Origin: DAOUEX01 sp034430235
GTDB lineage: Bacteria; Chloroflexota; Anaerolineae; UBA2200
Assembly: GCA_964478075.1 (NCBI GenBank)
Contig: CAYZGO010000003.1
Location: 1 to 64,000 of the forward strand
DNA: 64,000 nucleotides
Direction: 5' to 3'
The notes below the pieces were generated by a model. It was not told where the DNA came from and made no database searches. It saw only the letters and a program-made list of their open reading frames with translations. Each line of letters opens with the position of its first letter. Positions within the stretch are counted from its first letter, which is position 1. The position numbers and the translations under genes were made by a program. Below, in pieces: positions 1 to 7,727 of the stretch.

Positions 1-195
1 CGCTGAAACCGGGGGCACTATCCTGGTAGACCCCGTTTTTCAACACCCTCCAAACGGTAATCTACTGCTCCGCCCATCAATTACCAGAGTTCTTCGGGCG
101 GATCACCGCGTGAAAGCGGCTGCTTGAGTTTAGCGATTCAGGCAGTACTCTGTGAGCGTTTGACCAATCGGGCAGCATAAGGTAAGCTTGGGGCC
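1..195. other. No supported gene at window start
   Basis: I see no recognisable gene here. A plus-strand frame is open from the window edge to a TGA near 124 (about 40 codons), which could be the tail of a gene lying to the left, but it shows no family signature and an open stretch this short can occur by chance. Confidence 0.3.
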
Positions 196-1093
196 ATGTT
201 AACGCAATTAGATTGTAAGTTGCATTATTGAGGACCTGCGGGGTGCATTATAGACGGCCGTCTCGGACGAGGCGATCCGACTTGGCATCCTGCGTGAAGC
301 CATTGTCTGGATGGGGAACGAATTCGACGAGCAGCACATTCCCTCTTTTTACATCACCAGAGTCCATCGCTTGCTTAAGCAACGAACGGGTCTACAGATG
401 CCCTTCCGCGAGTTGCGAGAGCGCTGCAACGCGGCAGGGTTGGCCATACGCCAACGGCTGGCCGAACGCCTGCTCAAAGTCAACGATGATGGGGAGCGCA
501 TACGCACACTCGTTCTGTGGGCCATTGCCGGCAACCACCTCGACTTTCGCACAGTGGGTACCGGCTATGACCTGGCAGCAGATGATATCACTGCACAACT
601 AGCAGCGGTCGTGTCCGAGGGACTGTGCATAGATCATACCACTGCGCTGCTGACAATGGCCAGAAAGGGCCCACCAGTGCTCTATCTGGCCGATAACGTC
701 GGAGAAATTGCTCTGGACACACTCCTGGTTGCTGAATTACAACGCCACGGATGCGAGGTCACTGTGGCAGTCAAAGGTGGGCCCATCACCAGCGATGCAG
801 TGTGGGAAGATGCCCACGCAGTAGGCATGGATCAATTGGCCACGATCATTCTCACCGGCCCCGACACGTTGGGGCTTCCACTGGACGAGATGTCCGCGGC
901 TGTGCGTGCTGAACTTGAGCAGTCGGATGTAGTGATCAGCAAAGGACAGGCTAACTACTACGCTTGTTCGGAATTGGTCCACGAATTGCCCGCACACATC
1001 GTCTGCCTCCTGCGCACCAAATGTTCCGTTGCTGCTAAGAGTCTGGGCCTGGACAGACCCCGGGCCAACGTCGCTGTGTTGCTTCAAGAGTAG
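196..1093 (+). pseudogene. DUF89/ARMT1-like phosphatase, 5' end disrupted
   Basis: The intact reading frame from 311 encodes 260 residues with clear DUF89 (damage-control phosphatase) features: a Y-L-A-D-N-V-G-E motif with the metal-site Asp-Asn, a following K-G-G-P-I-T loop, and K-G-Q-A-N-Y near the C-terminus. DUF89 stand-alone proteins are usually about 285-300 residues and begin with a short D-C-x-x-C segment. That segment is recoverable upstream: from ATG 196 the frame reads M-L-T-Q-L-D-C-K. Skipping one base near 220 leads into C-I-I-E-D-L-R-G-A-L, then a TAG at 251, then T-A-V-S-D-E-A-I running without a stop into the ATG at 311. One frameshift plus one nonsense codon therefore separate the N-terminus from the body. 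The gene is either decaying or re-started at 311 with about 40 residues lost. The active-site half is intact, so residual function cannot be excluded. Confidence 0.6.
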
Positions 1094-1173
1094 CCAAGGA
1101 GATCCTCTCGGAGGTTGTTCACCATATCATCAGAACCTACGGGAGGCTTCGCCGCGAAAGTAGCCCCTGGCAC

Positions 1174-1202
1174 TTGGAGAATAACAAGGCTTGTGCTATC
1201 AT
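1174..1202 (+). promoter_or_regulatory. Sigma-70-like promoter for deoB
   Basis: TTGGAG (1174-1179) and TATCAT (1197-1202) are separated by 17 nt. The predicted transcription start near 1209 lies one or two bases before the deoB ATG at 1211, and no Shine-Dalgarno sequence precedes that ATG, so a leaderless mRNA is suggested. Confidence 0.45.
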
Positions 1203-1210
1203 AGAATACG

Positions 1211-2404
1211 ATGAGCGGAATCAGACGAGTCATTCTGACCATACTGGACAGTGTCGGTGTCGGTGCACTACCGGACGCAGACCAGTATGGTGATGAAGGT
1301 TCGGATACACTAGGAAATACGGCACGGGCAGTAGGAGGCATCCACTTGCCGAACCTGCAAAAGCTGGGGCTGGGCAACATACGCTCTATCCCTGGTGTAC
1401 TGGCCGAACCTACTCCCCTCGCTGCCTATGGACGCATGGCCGAACTGTCTGCCGGCAAGGACACGACCATTGGTCACTGGGAAATCGCTGGCGTCATTTC
1501 ACCAAAGCCGCTCCCGACCTATCCGCAAGGTTTCCCGCAGGAATTGATCGCCGACTACGAGCGGCGAATCGGGCGCAAGGTCCTCGGCAACTACCCAGCC
1601 TCTGGCACGGTAATCATCGAAGAACTCGGAGCGGAGCACATGCGCACCGGGTTCCCCATCGTCTACACCAGCGCAGACAGCGTCTTTCAAGTGGCCGCCC
1701 ACGAGGAAATCATCCCTGTCGATCAACTGTACCGCATCTGCCGCATCGCACGCGAGATGCTGAGGGGCGAACACAACGTGGGGCGGGTCATCGCGCGCCC
1801 TTTTATTGGCAGGCCTGGCGCTTTGCAACGCACTGACAGACGACGTGATTTCTCGGCACCACCTCCAGAACCCACTCTGCTAGACCACTTGCTACAGGCA
1901 GGGCAAACCGTGTGGGCAGTGGGCAAGATTGAAGACATCTTCGCTAGACAGGGCATCAGCCACGCCGTACATACGCACGACAACATGGATGGTGTGGACA
2001 AGACGTTGGAGGCCATGCAACAGGCTGGGCCGGGCCTGATCTTTACCAATTTGGTTGACTTTGACATGCTCTACGGACATCGAAACAACCCGCAGGGCTA
2101 CGCTGCCGCCTTATGCGCCGTGGACGAGAGGGTGCCCGAATTCGTGAATGCACTGCACAGCGACGACGTGCTCGTCTTTACGGCCGATCACGGCTGTGAC
2201 CCAACCACGCCTAGCACAGACCACTCCAGGGAATACGTGCCGTTGCTCGTCTACGGGGCATTAATACGGGCCGGAGTCGATTTGGGCACGCGGGCCACGT
2301 TTGCTGATCTGGGGGCCACGATTGCGGAATGGCTGGGCACGCAGCGACTTCAGCCTGGACGCAGCTTCGCTGACGAGGTACGCGTACGAAGGAACGAACA
2401 CTGA
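1211..2404 (+). CDS. deoB: Phosphopentomutase
   Basis: Cytoplasmic enzyme interconverting (deoxy)ribose 1-phosphate and 5-phosphate in nucleoside salvage. The 397-residue length matches the family. The N-terminus carries the metal-binding L-D-S-V-G-V-G-A-L-P-D-A motif (about residues 12-23), followed by G-N-T-A-R-A. A-G-K-D-T-T-I-G-H-W-E (about 81-91) contains the Thr that is phosphorylated in characterised DeoB enzymes. The C-terminal alkaline-phosphatase-fold metal site is visible as F-T-A-D-H-G-C-D-P and T-D-H-S-R-E-Y-V-P. The ATG is preceded by a promoter rather than a ribosome-binding site, suggesting leaderless translation. The upstream gene is a DUF89 phosphatase remnant, and the downstream small membrane gene follows within 40 bp. 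The family assignment is secure. Confidence 0.96.
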   Translation: MSGIRRVILTILDSVGVGALPDADQYGDEGSDTLGNTARAVGGIHLPNLQKLGLGNIRSIPGVLAEPTPLAAYGRMAELSAGKDTTIGHWEIAGVISPKPLPTYPQGFPQELIADYERRIGRKVLGNYPASGTVIIEELGAEHMRTGFPIVYTSADSVFQVAAHEEIIPVDQLYRICRIAREMLRGEHNVGRVIARPFIGRPGALQRTDRRRDFSAPPPEPTLLDHLLQAGQTVWAVGKIEDIFARQGISHAVHTHDNMDGVDKTLEAMQQAGPGLIFTNLVDFDMLYGHRNNPQGYAAALCAVDERVPEFVNALHSDDVLVFTADHGCDPTTPSTDHSREYVPLLVYGALIRAGVDLGTRATFADLGATIAEWLGTQRLQPGRSFADEVRVRRNEH

Positions 2405-2443
2405 GGCAATTCGCAGCCACTCAACTCAACACAGGGGGGCTCA

Positions 2444-2767
2444 ATGGTCCTTGATTTCTTACTCAGACTTCCGCTGTTCCTGGCATACCTGCTGGGCACC
2501 ATTCTGACCTTGATGCTGATAGTAAAACGCAAGAATGTGAGCAGCGCCTTGGGTTTCCTCGGCTTCTTTCTCCTCGTGGCTGTCCAGGCAGTCTCGCCCC
2601 TTACTACTCTGTTCACCATACGCTTGCATAGCCGTGGCATGCCACTGACAAAGGCCTCCACACTCACTGCATTTGCAAGCCTGCTCCTTAACCTCATCTC
2701 CGCCGTAGCCGTGCTGTGCATAGTCGGCGCTATCTCGCTGGCAGCCAGGAACGAGAGGAGCACTTGA
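2444..2767 (+). CDS. Small hydrophobic membrane protein, unknown function
   Basis: A 107-residue protein I do not recognise. It has three predicted membrane segments (about residues 5-27, 35-60 and 78-100) separated by a short basic loop (V-K-R-K-N) and a polar loop near residue 65. The start ATG at 2444 lies 39 bp after deoB. The tail is charged (R-N-E-R-S-T) and its TGA overlaps the TTG start of queA, so the two are probably translationally coupled. Position and overlap support a real gene, but no catalytic motif is seen. Confidence 0.65.
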   Translation: MVLDFLLRLPLFLAYLLGTILTLMLIVKRKNVSSALGFLGFFLLVAVQAVSPLTTLFTIRLHSRGMPLTKASTLTAFASLLLNLISAVAVLCIVGAISLAARNERST

Positions 2768-3837
2768 GAAGCAGCGAATTTGACTACGACCTCCCTCCGA
2801 AGTTGATCGCTCAGACCCCCATGGAGCCACGAGATGCATCCAGACTCCTGGTGCTACACGGCGCCAACGGGCACATCGACCACCGTCACTTCCGAGACAT
2901 CAGCGCATACCTGCGCCCTGGCGACCTACTGGTCGCTAATGAGAGCCGCGTCATCCCAGCGCGCTTGTTCGGGCACAAGCTGCCCACTGGCGGCAAAGTG
3001 GAGATGTTGTTGCTCAAGAAACGTGACGACCAGACCTGGGAAGTTCTGCTCAAGCCAGGCCGCCGGGTGAGGCCGGGAACGAGGGTCGCCATACACGCAG
3101 CCAGCAGCATGGAGATGGGAACTGGCATCCCGAATCATCTCTCCGAAGTCGTCGCCGAAGTGGTGGCTGTCACAGAGGCGGGCGGCAGGATAGTCATCTT
3201 CTCTGTCCCTATTGAGCCACTGCTCGAACGCATAGGCATTGTGCCCTTACCTCCTTACATCCATACCCCTCTGGCCAGTGCCGAACGCTACCAGACCGTT
3301 TACGCGCGCGTCAAGGGCTCAGTGGCCGCACCGACTGCCGGGCTGCACTTCACAGCAGAACTGATGCGCCGTCTCAAGGAGCAGGGGGTAGAATTGGCCT
3401 TCGTCACGCTGCACATCAGCATAGACACATTTCGACCAGTGCAGGAAACGAACATCGAAGAGCATCGCATGTATAGCGAATACTGCGAGTTGCCCCCAGA
3501 GACGAGCGAAACCATCAACCGCGCGCGCGCCGAAGGACGTCGTGTAATCGCCGTCGGCACCACGAGCGTGCGTGTCCTAGAAACCGCGGCCTTGCGCCTG
3601 CAGGCCGGGGATACCAAACTGAGAGCATTCGCCGGCCCCACCGATCTCTTCATCTATCCGGGCTTCCAGTTCGGCGTTGTGAAGGCGATGATAACCAACT
3701 TTCACCTGCCGCGCTCAACGCTGCTCATGCTCGTGGCTGCCTTTGCCGGCAAGGATTTGATTGAACGCACCTATCAAGAAGCCATCCGCGAGCGCTACCG
3801 CTTCTATAGCTTTGGCGATGCTATGTTAATCCTGTAA
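2764..3837 (+). CDS. queA: S-adenosylmethionine:tRNA ribosyltransferase-isomerase
   Basis: Transfers and isomerises the ribosyl moiety of SAM onto 7-aminomethyl-deazaguanine in tRNA, the penultimate step of queuosine synthesis. The protein begins with S-E-F-D-Y-D-L-P-P-K-L-I-A-Q-T-P and continues with the D-A-S-R-L-L-V and G-D-L-L-V-A-N-E-S-R-V-I-P-A-R hallmarks. V-A-A-P-T-A-G-L-H-F-T and L-H-I-S-I-D-T-F-R-P-V follow in the middle, and the C-terminus has M-I-T-N-F-H-L-P-R-S-T-L. I place the start at TTG 2764, in line with the family N-terminus and with G-A-G-A-G-G-A-G a few bases upstream; this start overlaps the preceding stop. That gives 357 residues, normal for QueA. The 3' end lies inside a 96-bp tandem duplication. 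Confidence 0.95.
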   Translation: MRSSEFDYDLPPKLIAQTPMEPRDASRLLVLHGANGHIDHRHFRDISAYLRPGDLLVANESRVIPARLFGHKLPTGGKVEMLLLKKRDDQTWEVLLKPGRRVRPGTRVAIHAASSMEMGTGIPNHLSEVVAEVVAVTEAGGRIVIFSVPIEPLLERIGIVPLPPYIHTPLASAERYQTVYARVKGSVAAPTAGLHFTAELMRRLKEQGVELAFVTLHISIDTFRPVQETNIEEHRMYSEYCELPPETSETINRARAEGRRVIAVGTTSVRVLETAALRLQAGDTKLRAFAGPTDLFIYPGFQFGVVKAMITNFHLPRSTLLMLVAAFAGKDLIERTYQEAIRERYRFYSFGDAMLIL

Positions 3838-3998
3838 ACCTCAGGAGGCGTCGAGCCACACTCTACTGCAAGACGTTGTAGCGTATCTCGCCGAAGGCGA
3901 GGTAGCTTTGGCGATGCTATGTTAATCCTGTAAACCTCAGGAGGCGTCGAGCCACATTCTACTGCAAGATGCTGCAGCCTATCTCGCCGAAGGCGAGA
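3807..3998 (+). repeat. 96-bp tandem duplication covering the queA 3' end
   Basis: Bases 3807-3902 and 3903-3998 are near-identical direct copies with period 96. Each contains the last codons and stop of queA and a small hairpin with arms around TCTCGCC-GAA-GGCGAGA. The copies differ by a few substitutions (for example near 3873 versus 3969), so the duplication is not brand-new. The second hairpin, near 3981-3997, is the more symmetric one and may act as terminator. Confidence 0.85.
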
Positions 3999-4080
3999 TC
4001 ATTCTTCCGTGGATGTCATGCTCTTCTTACAATACCGCGAAGCAGGGGCTATTGCTCTCTCAAGCTTGAATTGATGCGCT

Positions 4081-4136
4081 GTAGTAGCGACTTCAATCGC
4101 TAACCAAGTGGGAACAGGGACCGAAGTCGCCACCAC
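4081..4136. repeat. Imperfect inverted repeat (REP-like)
   Basis: Arms 4081-4094 and 4123-4136 are complementary at 12 of 14 positions (GTAGTAGCGACTTC against the complement of GAAGTCGCCACCAC), enclosing 28 nt. It lies in the gene-free stretch between queA and arfB (3838-4235) and resembles small dispersed palindromes of free-living bacteria. Confidence 0.6.
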
Positions 4137-4190
4137 GAACCCACTACTTCAACACTGACAGAGTACTATGTTGCAACACTGCATTTGCTG

Positions 4191-4196
4191 TATAAT
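4191..4196 (+). promoter_or_regulatory. Consensus -10 box upstream of arfB
   Basis: A perfect TATAAT with no good -35 at 17 nt; a TTGCAA lies 14 nt upstream. The implied start near 4203 rules out the TTG at 4185 as arfB start and favours GTG 4236. Confidence 0.4.
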
Positions 4197-4235
4197 GTGC
4201 TGGGGAGTCAGTCCTGTACAGGGGACGTCGTCACG

Positions 4236-4682
4236 GTGGCAGACAAAAGCAGAGAATACGTAAACATCACACACGAGCTGGCAGTTCCAGTGTCAGAACT
4301 CGAGTTCCAGTTCTCGCGCAGCGGAGGTCCGGGAGGTCAGAAGGTCAACCGCCGTGAGACGCGGGTGGAACTCTTCTTCGACATACAGCATTCACCCAGC
4401 CTGAACGAAGAGCAACGGGAGCGTTTGCTCAAACGGTGGGCTAGCCAGGTTGACAGTGAAGGCACCCTGCGCCTTGTGGCCGATACACATCGCAGCCAGC
4501 TTCGCAATCGACAGGAAGCGATTGAGCGTTTCATCAGACTGCTTCAGCAAGGTCTACACGTGCCCAGGCAGCGCCGACCTACCACGCCCTCGCCGCACGC
4601 CGCCGAACAGCGCCTAGCCAGGAAACGCAGGCGTAGTGAAATCAAGGAACTCCGCAAGCACCTAGACCCAGACGACAATTGA
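4236..4682 (+). CDS. arfB: Peptidyl-tRNA hydrolase, ArfB/YaeJ type
   Basis: Ribosome-rescue factor that hydrolyses peptidyl-tRNA on stalled ribosomes. From GTG 4236 it is 148 residues. The RF-1-like catalytic segment S-R-S-G-G-P-G-G-Q-K-V-N-R-R-E-T-R-V lies near residues 27-44 and contains the GGQ tripeptide. The codon-recognition domains of true release factors are absent. The C-terminal tail is strongly basic (R-L-A-R-K-R-R-R-S-E-I-K-E-L-R-K), as expected for the ArfB helix that probes the empty mRNA channel. An in-frame TTG at 4185 would extend it, but that codon lies upstream of the -10 box. It is convergent with the DUF47 gene. Confidence 0.92.
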   Translation: MADKSREYVNITHELAVPVSELEFQFSRSGGPGGQKVNRRETRVELFFDIQHSPSLNEEQRERLLKRWASQVDSEGTLRLVADTHRSQLRNRQEAIERFIRLLQQGLHVPRQRRPTTPSPHAAEQRLARKRRRSEIKELRKHLDPDDN

Positions 4683-4704
4683 TGCCGCCTGCCTAAGGCC
4701 GCGA

Positions 4705-5334
4705 TTATGTCATCTTCACCACGATATCGCTGAGAACGTTTGCTGCCTCGTCTCCGCGGTCGGCGGCGTTGCTCAGGTGGCGGTATATTTCCCGCAACTT
4801 GAGCATATCTACGACGTGTTCGATGTCTTTGGGGTGCGCAAATAGGGCAGCGATAGCCTCCCGATAGACCTGTTCCACCCGATTTTCCAGAGCCTTGGCC
4901 CGCACTGCGTGATCATTCGCTACATTCGGGTGATCCGTCAAGCGCTGCACCCCCATCAGGATCTCCTGCGCTGCTTCGCTCAGCAGCGATGCCATCCGCC
5001 GCAAGAAGTCATCTGGTTTGATCTGCAGGATCTCCATCTCATCAACGGTCGTGTCGGCATAATCCAGAATGTCGTCAATATCCCGCGAGAGAGCGTGGAT
5101 ATCCTCACGATCCAGGGGCGTGACAAAAGTGCGGTTCAACTCGTCTATCAGGATGCGACGCGTCTCGTCCGCCTCCTTCTCCAGTCTGGACACCACAGCA
5201 GCACTTTCGGCACTGCGCTTGCGCATATAAGCTTCCAAAGCTTGCATACCCTGCACAGTGAATTCAGCCTGCTGGATCAGCAAGGGAATAAAACGGTCTT
5301 GTCTAGGCCGCAAGAAATCGCGAAGCCAACCCAT
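4705..5334 (-). CDS. DUF47 family (PhoU-like) phosphate transport regulator
   Basis: Helical cytoplasmic protein of about 209 residues belonging to the DUF47/TIGR00153 family, structurally related to PhoU and usually paired with Pit transporters. The family look is clear: an all-alpha pattern, R-L-E-K-E-A-D-E-T-R-R near residue 50, T-P-L-D-R-E-D-I-H-A-L-S-R-D-I-D-D-I-L-D-Y-A-D near residues 72-95, and R-E-I-Y-R-H-L-S-N-A-A-D-R-G-D-E-A-A-N near the C-terminus. The start is taken at ATG 5334 because TAGGAG sits 7 nt upstream; the ATG two codons earlier would leave almost no spacing. It follows the Pit gene by 10 bp, so the two form an operon. A role in controlling phosphate uptake is inferred from family and context. 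Confidence 0.9.
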   Translation of the reverse strand: MGWLRDFLRPRQDRFIPLLIQQAEFTVQGMQALEAYMRKRSAESAAVVSRLEKEADETRRILIDELNRTFVTPLDREDIHALSRDIDDILDYADTTVDEMEILQIKPDDFLRRMASLLSEAAQEILMGVQRLTDHPNVANDHAVRAKALENRVEQVYREAIAALFAHPKDIEHVVDMLKLREIYRHLSNAADRGDEAANVLSDIVVKMT

Positions 5335-5344
5335 AGCCATACTC

Positions 5345-6346
5345 CTATCGAGTCAGAATATCAGTCGCGAGGTGCACAAGCGCAGCCATAGCAGCGGTTG
5401 CTGGAATAGTCAGCAGCCAGGCCCTGATGACTTGCCCTGCCAATCCCCATCGAACTTTGCTCGCACGCTCGGCCGAGCCCACACCCACGATGGCCGAACT
5501 GACAACCTGTGTAGTACTTACTGGTCCACCGAGCAGGGCCGCACCCATGATAACCAAAGCCGAGGCAATCTGCCCCGTAAAGCCATGCAGCGGTCGGATC
5601 CTGTAGAACCTGGCACCTAAGGTACGGATAAGCCGCCAGCCACCAAACGACGTGCCCAAAGCCATCGCACCGGCACTGAGGCCTATGACCCACAGCGGCA
5701 CGCAGAAGCCGGGAATAACTCCATCAGCCAGCAGTGTCATGGTGATGACACCCATCGTCTTCTGGGCATCATTGCTGCCGTGGCCGAGAGACAGCCACAG
5801 CATCGTCAACAATTGACCACGCTTGAACAGCCAGTTGATTCGCGGAGACGCTCCTCTTGCCAGGAACAGCACCGCTTTCATTGCTACGTAGCCAGCGGCC
5901 AAACCCAGCAACGGCGAGAGCAACAGTGCAGCTAGAACTTTCATCATGCCGCTTATTCGCAATGCTTGCCAGCCGGATTCGACTGTGACGGCGCCAATGA
6001 AACCACCAATGAGAGCGTGAGAGGAGCTGGACGGGATACCCAACAGCAAAGTCATGGCGTTCCAGAAAATGGCAGCGAATAGGGCAGCCTGGATGACTGG
6101 CAGTGTCACTGCCTGCTCACGAACAACCTCATGGCCTATAGTTGTGGCGACAGCTACACCGAACATAAACGGAGCGACCAAATGAGCAGCAGTGGTCAGG
6201 AGCAACGTCCGGCGCGGTGCCATAGCACGCGAGGAGATAACGGTGGCGACTACGTTAGAGCCACCGTGAACCCCATTAAGAAAATCGAATACCAGGCTAA
6301 GAACGATGACAAGGATCGTGGCGCTAGATAAACTCGGAATAGACAC
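5345..6346 (-). CDS. pit: Inorganic phosphate transporter, Pit family
   Basis: Multi-spanning membrane carrier for phosphate (PF01384). The two conserved halves are visible: near the N-terminus F-D-F-L-N-G-V-H-G-G-S-N-V-V-A-T, and in the second half G-H-G-S-N-D-A-Q-K-T-M-G. G-I-P-S-S-S-S-H-A-L-I-G-G lies mid-protein and a second G-G-P-V-S-T-T-Q-V-V near the C-terminus; these are the duplicated family signatures. The length (about 334 residues) is normal for the short bacterial type. GTG 6346 is preferred because AAGGGG lies 7 nt upstream; a TTG two codons earlier has no spacing. It is the first gene of a two-gene operon with the DUF47 regulator. No clear PHO box was identified by eye. Confidence 0.93.
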   Translation of the reverse strand: MSIPSLSSATILVIVLSLVFDFLNGVHGGSNVVATVISSRAMAPRRTLLLTTAAHLVAPFMFGVAVATTIGHEVVREQAVTLPVIQAALFAAIFWNAMTLLLGIPSSSSHALIGGFIGAVTVESGWQALRISGMMKVLAALLLSPLLGLAAGYVAMKAVLFLARGASPRINWLFKRGQLLTMLWLSLGHGSNDAQKTMGVITMTLLADGVIPGFCVPLWVIGLSAGAMALGTSFGGWRLIRTLGARFYRIRPLHGFTGQIASALVIMGAALLGGPVSTTQVVSSAIVGVGSAERASKVRWGLAGQVIRAWLLTIPATAAMAALVHLATDILTR

Positions 6347-6645
6347 GTACAATCCCCTTGGCAGAGCTTCTCCACATCCAACCCAGACATCGAAGGTGGT
6401 CGCGCTCGCGTTGTATCACTACTTCTCGTCCACCCCGCGTGTATCCCTCCGAGCTCTCTAGGCAATGCTTGCATAAATATACCATACTTTCTCAGCATTG
6501 CCACATTGCATTCAAGGCACATGCTACGTCCCAGATCAGCGAGGTTCAAGCCCTACCCCCTCACCGTGGATAATTGTCGGAAAGCTCCTCGGTCTATTCG
6601 CCACCGCCATTTGACTGTAATGGCTTCTTGTGCTATTCTCTGTAG
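6347..6645. other. Intergenic stretch between pit and xer region
   Basis: Divergent promoter region with no supported gene. Apart from the plus-strand promoter at its right end, nothing structured stands out. Confidence 0.5.
6611..6639 (+). promoter_or_regulatory. Sigma-70-like promoter, TTGACT-17-TATTCT
   Basis: TTGACT (6611-6616) and TATTCT (6634-6639) are spaced by 17 nt. The predicted transcription start coincides with an ATG at 6646. Confidence 0.4.
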
Positions 6646-6807
6646 ATGAACTGGACTTTGGAGCGAGAGCAGTCCCTGCCCGCTATGGTGAGCCGCATTC
6701 CGGAGAGGTTGAAAGGAGTTGTAGCGGATTTGCATCTTATGAAAAGCGGTGGTAGAATAGCAACGCTGGGTTATGGGGCCTCAAGGCCAGGTATTCGGTG
6801 TCAATGA
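6646..6807 (+). CDS. Possible 53-residue leaderless small protein
   Basis: An ATG exactly at the predicted transcription start of the promoter at 6611-6639 opens a 53-codon frame. The first 32 residues look helical and mixed-charge (M-N-W-T-L-E-R-E-Q, then I-P-E-R-L-K-G-V-V-A-D-L-H-L), and the rest is basic and glycine-rich. The stop at 6805-6807 lies just before the recombinase ATG at 6819. There is no homology I recognise. It may be a real small protein, a leader peptide or chance. Confidence 0.3.
   Translation: MNWTLEREQSLPAMVSRIPERLKGVVADLHLMKSGGRIATLGYGASRPGIRCQ
6730..6758 (+). promoter_or_regulatory. Sigma-70-like promoter for the xer gene
   Basis: TTGCAT (6730-6735) and TAGAAT (6753-6758) with a 17-nt spacer give a leader of about 54 nt before the ATG at 6819. 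Confidence 0.4.
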
Positions 6808-6818
6808 AGGAGCGTGCC

Positions 6819-7724
6819 ATGCAGAAGAAGATAGAAGACTTTCTGACCTGCCTCGAAGTTGAAAAGGGCTATTCTGAGAATACGAGAGTCGCATACAAGA
6901 ACGACTTGGGTCAATTCCTGCATTACGTGAAAAGCCTGGCGAAACCCAGCGTGGATAGCTGGAGTGAAGTCAGAAAAGATCACCTGATAGCTCATATCCT
7001 CTATCTGAAGACAGATCGTGAATATGCTTCTACCACGGTGGCAAGAAAGGTGGCCGCAATCAAGTCGTTCTTCCACTTCCTGGTCGCTGAGGGATTCATC
7101 GAAGACGATCCAACGGCCACGTTGGACTCTCCGCGAGTGAGGAAGTACCTGCCGCGAGCCGTTTCTCAGAAGGACATCGAGAAACTGCTCGAGGCACCAA
7201 GCAAGAAGGATACGCCCAGGGCTCTCCGAGATCGAGCCATACTGGAGTTGCTCTACGCCACTGGCATGAGAGTCAGCGAACTCGTGGCACTGAACCTGGG
7301 CGATGTGGACCTGGCATCAGCAAGTGTGCGTTGCTTCGGTAAGGGCGGTAAGGAGCGGATAATACCAGTCTACGAACGAGCCGTGCATACTGTTGAGGCA
7401 TACCTCAACCAGGGCCGCATCCGCCTCCTGCGCGATCCCGGTCAGAAGGCGGTTTTCTTGAATCAACGTGGCCAGCGCCTGACGCGACAGGGGCTTTGGC
7501 TCATCGTCAAGGGTTACGTCAAAGAGGCGGGCCTCTCAGCCGCAATCACTCCACATACCCTGCGCCATTCCTTCGCCACACACATGTTGCGAGGTGGTGC
7601 GGACTTGCGCAATGTACAGGAACTCTTGGGGCACGCCAATATCGCCACCACGCAGGTCTACACACAAATCACCAACGAGCGGCTGCGCGAAGTGTACGAC
7701 GAAGCCCATCCACGTGCCAAATAG
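6819..7724 (+). CDS. Tyrosine recombinase, XerC/XerD type
   Basis: Site-specific recombinase of about 301 residues with the Xer two-domain layout. An N-terminal SAM-like core-binding domain (Y-S-E-N-T-R-V-A-Y-K-N-D-L, then a K-S-F-F-H-F-L helix) is followed by the catalytic domain. The active-site set is complete: Arg in A-T-G-M-R-V-S-E-L (about R151), Lys in G-K-G-G-K-E-R (about K175), H-T-L-R-H-S-F (H246, R249), His in L-G-H-A-N-I-A-T-T (H272), and Tyr in Q-V-Y-T (Y281). ATG 6819 has GAAGGAG 6 nt upstream; GTG 6798 and ATG 6804 lack a site. Length and lack of neighbouring phage genes suggest a chromosome-dimer resolution enzyme rather than a phage integrase. XerC and XerD cannot be separated by eye. 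Confidence 0.9.
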   Translation: MQKKIEDFLTCLEVEKGYSENTRVAYKNDLGQFLHYVKSLAKPSVDSWSEVRKDHLIAHILYLKTDREYASTTVARKVAAIKSFFHFLVAEGFIEDDPTATLDSPRVRKYLPRAVSQKDIEKLLEAPSKKDTPRALRDRAILELLYATGMRVSELVALNLGDVDLASASVRCFGKGGKERIIPVYERAVHTVEAYLNQGRIRLLRDPGQKAVFLNQRGQRLTRQGLWLIVKGYVKEAGLSAAITPHTLRHSFATHMLRGGADLRNVQELLGHANIATTQVYTQITNERLREVYDEAHPRAK

Positions 7725-7727
7725 AAC

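Noticed and set aside
2700..2763. preQ1 riboswitch before queA
   Set aside because: queA overlaps the previous coding sequence, leaving no leader for an aptamer.
6819..7724. Recombinase as evidence for an integrated phage or island
   Set aside because: Length and motifs fit a Xer housekeeping enzyme; no tRNA target, phage genes or direct att repeats were seen around it.
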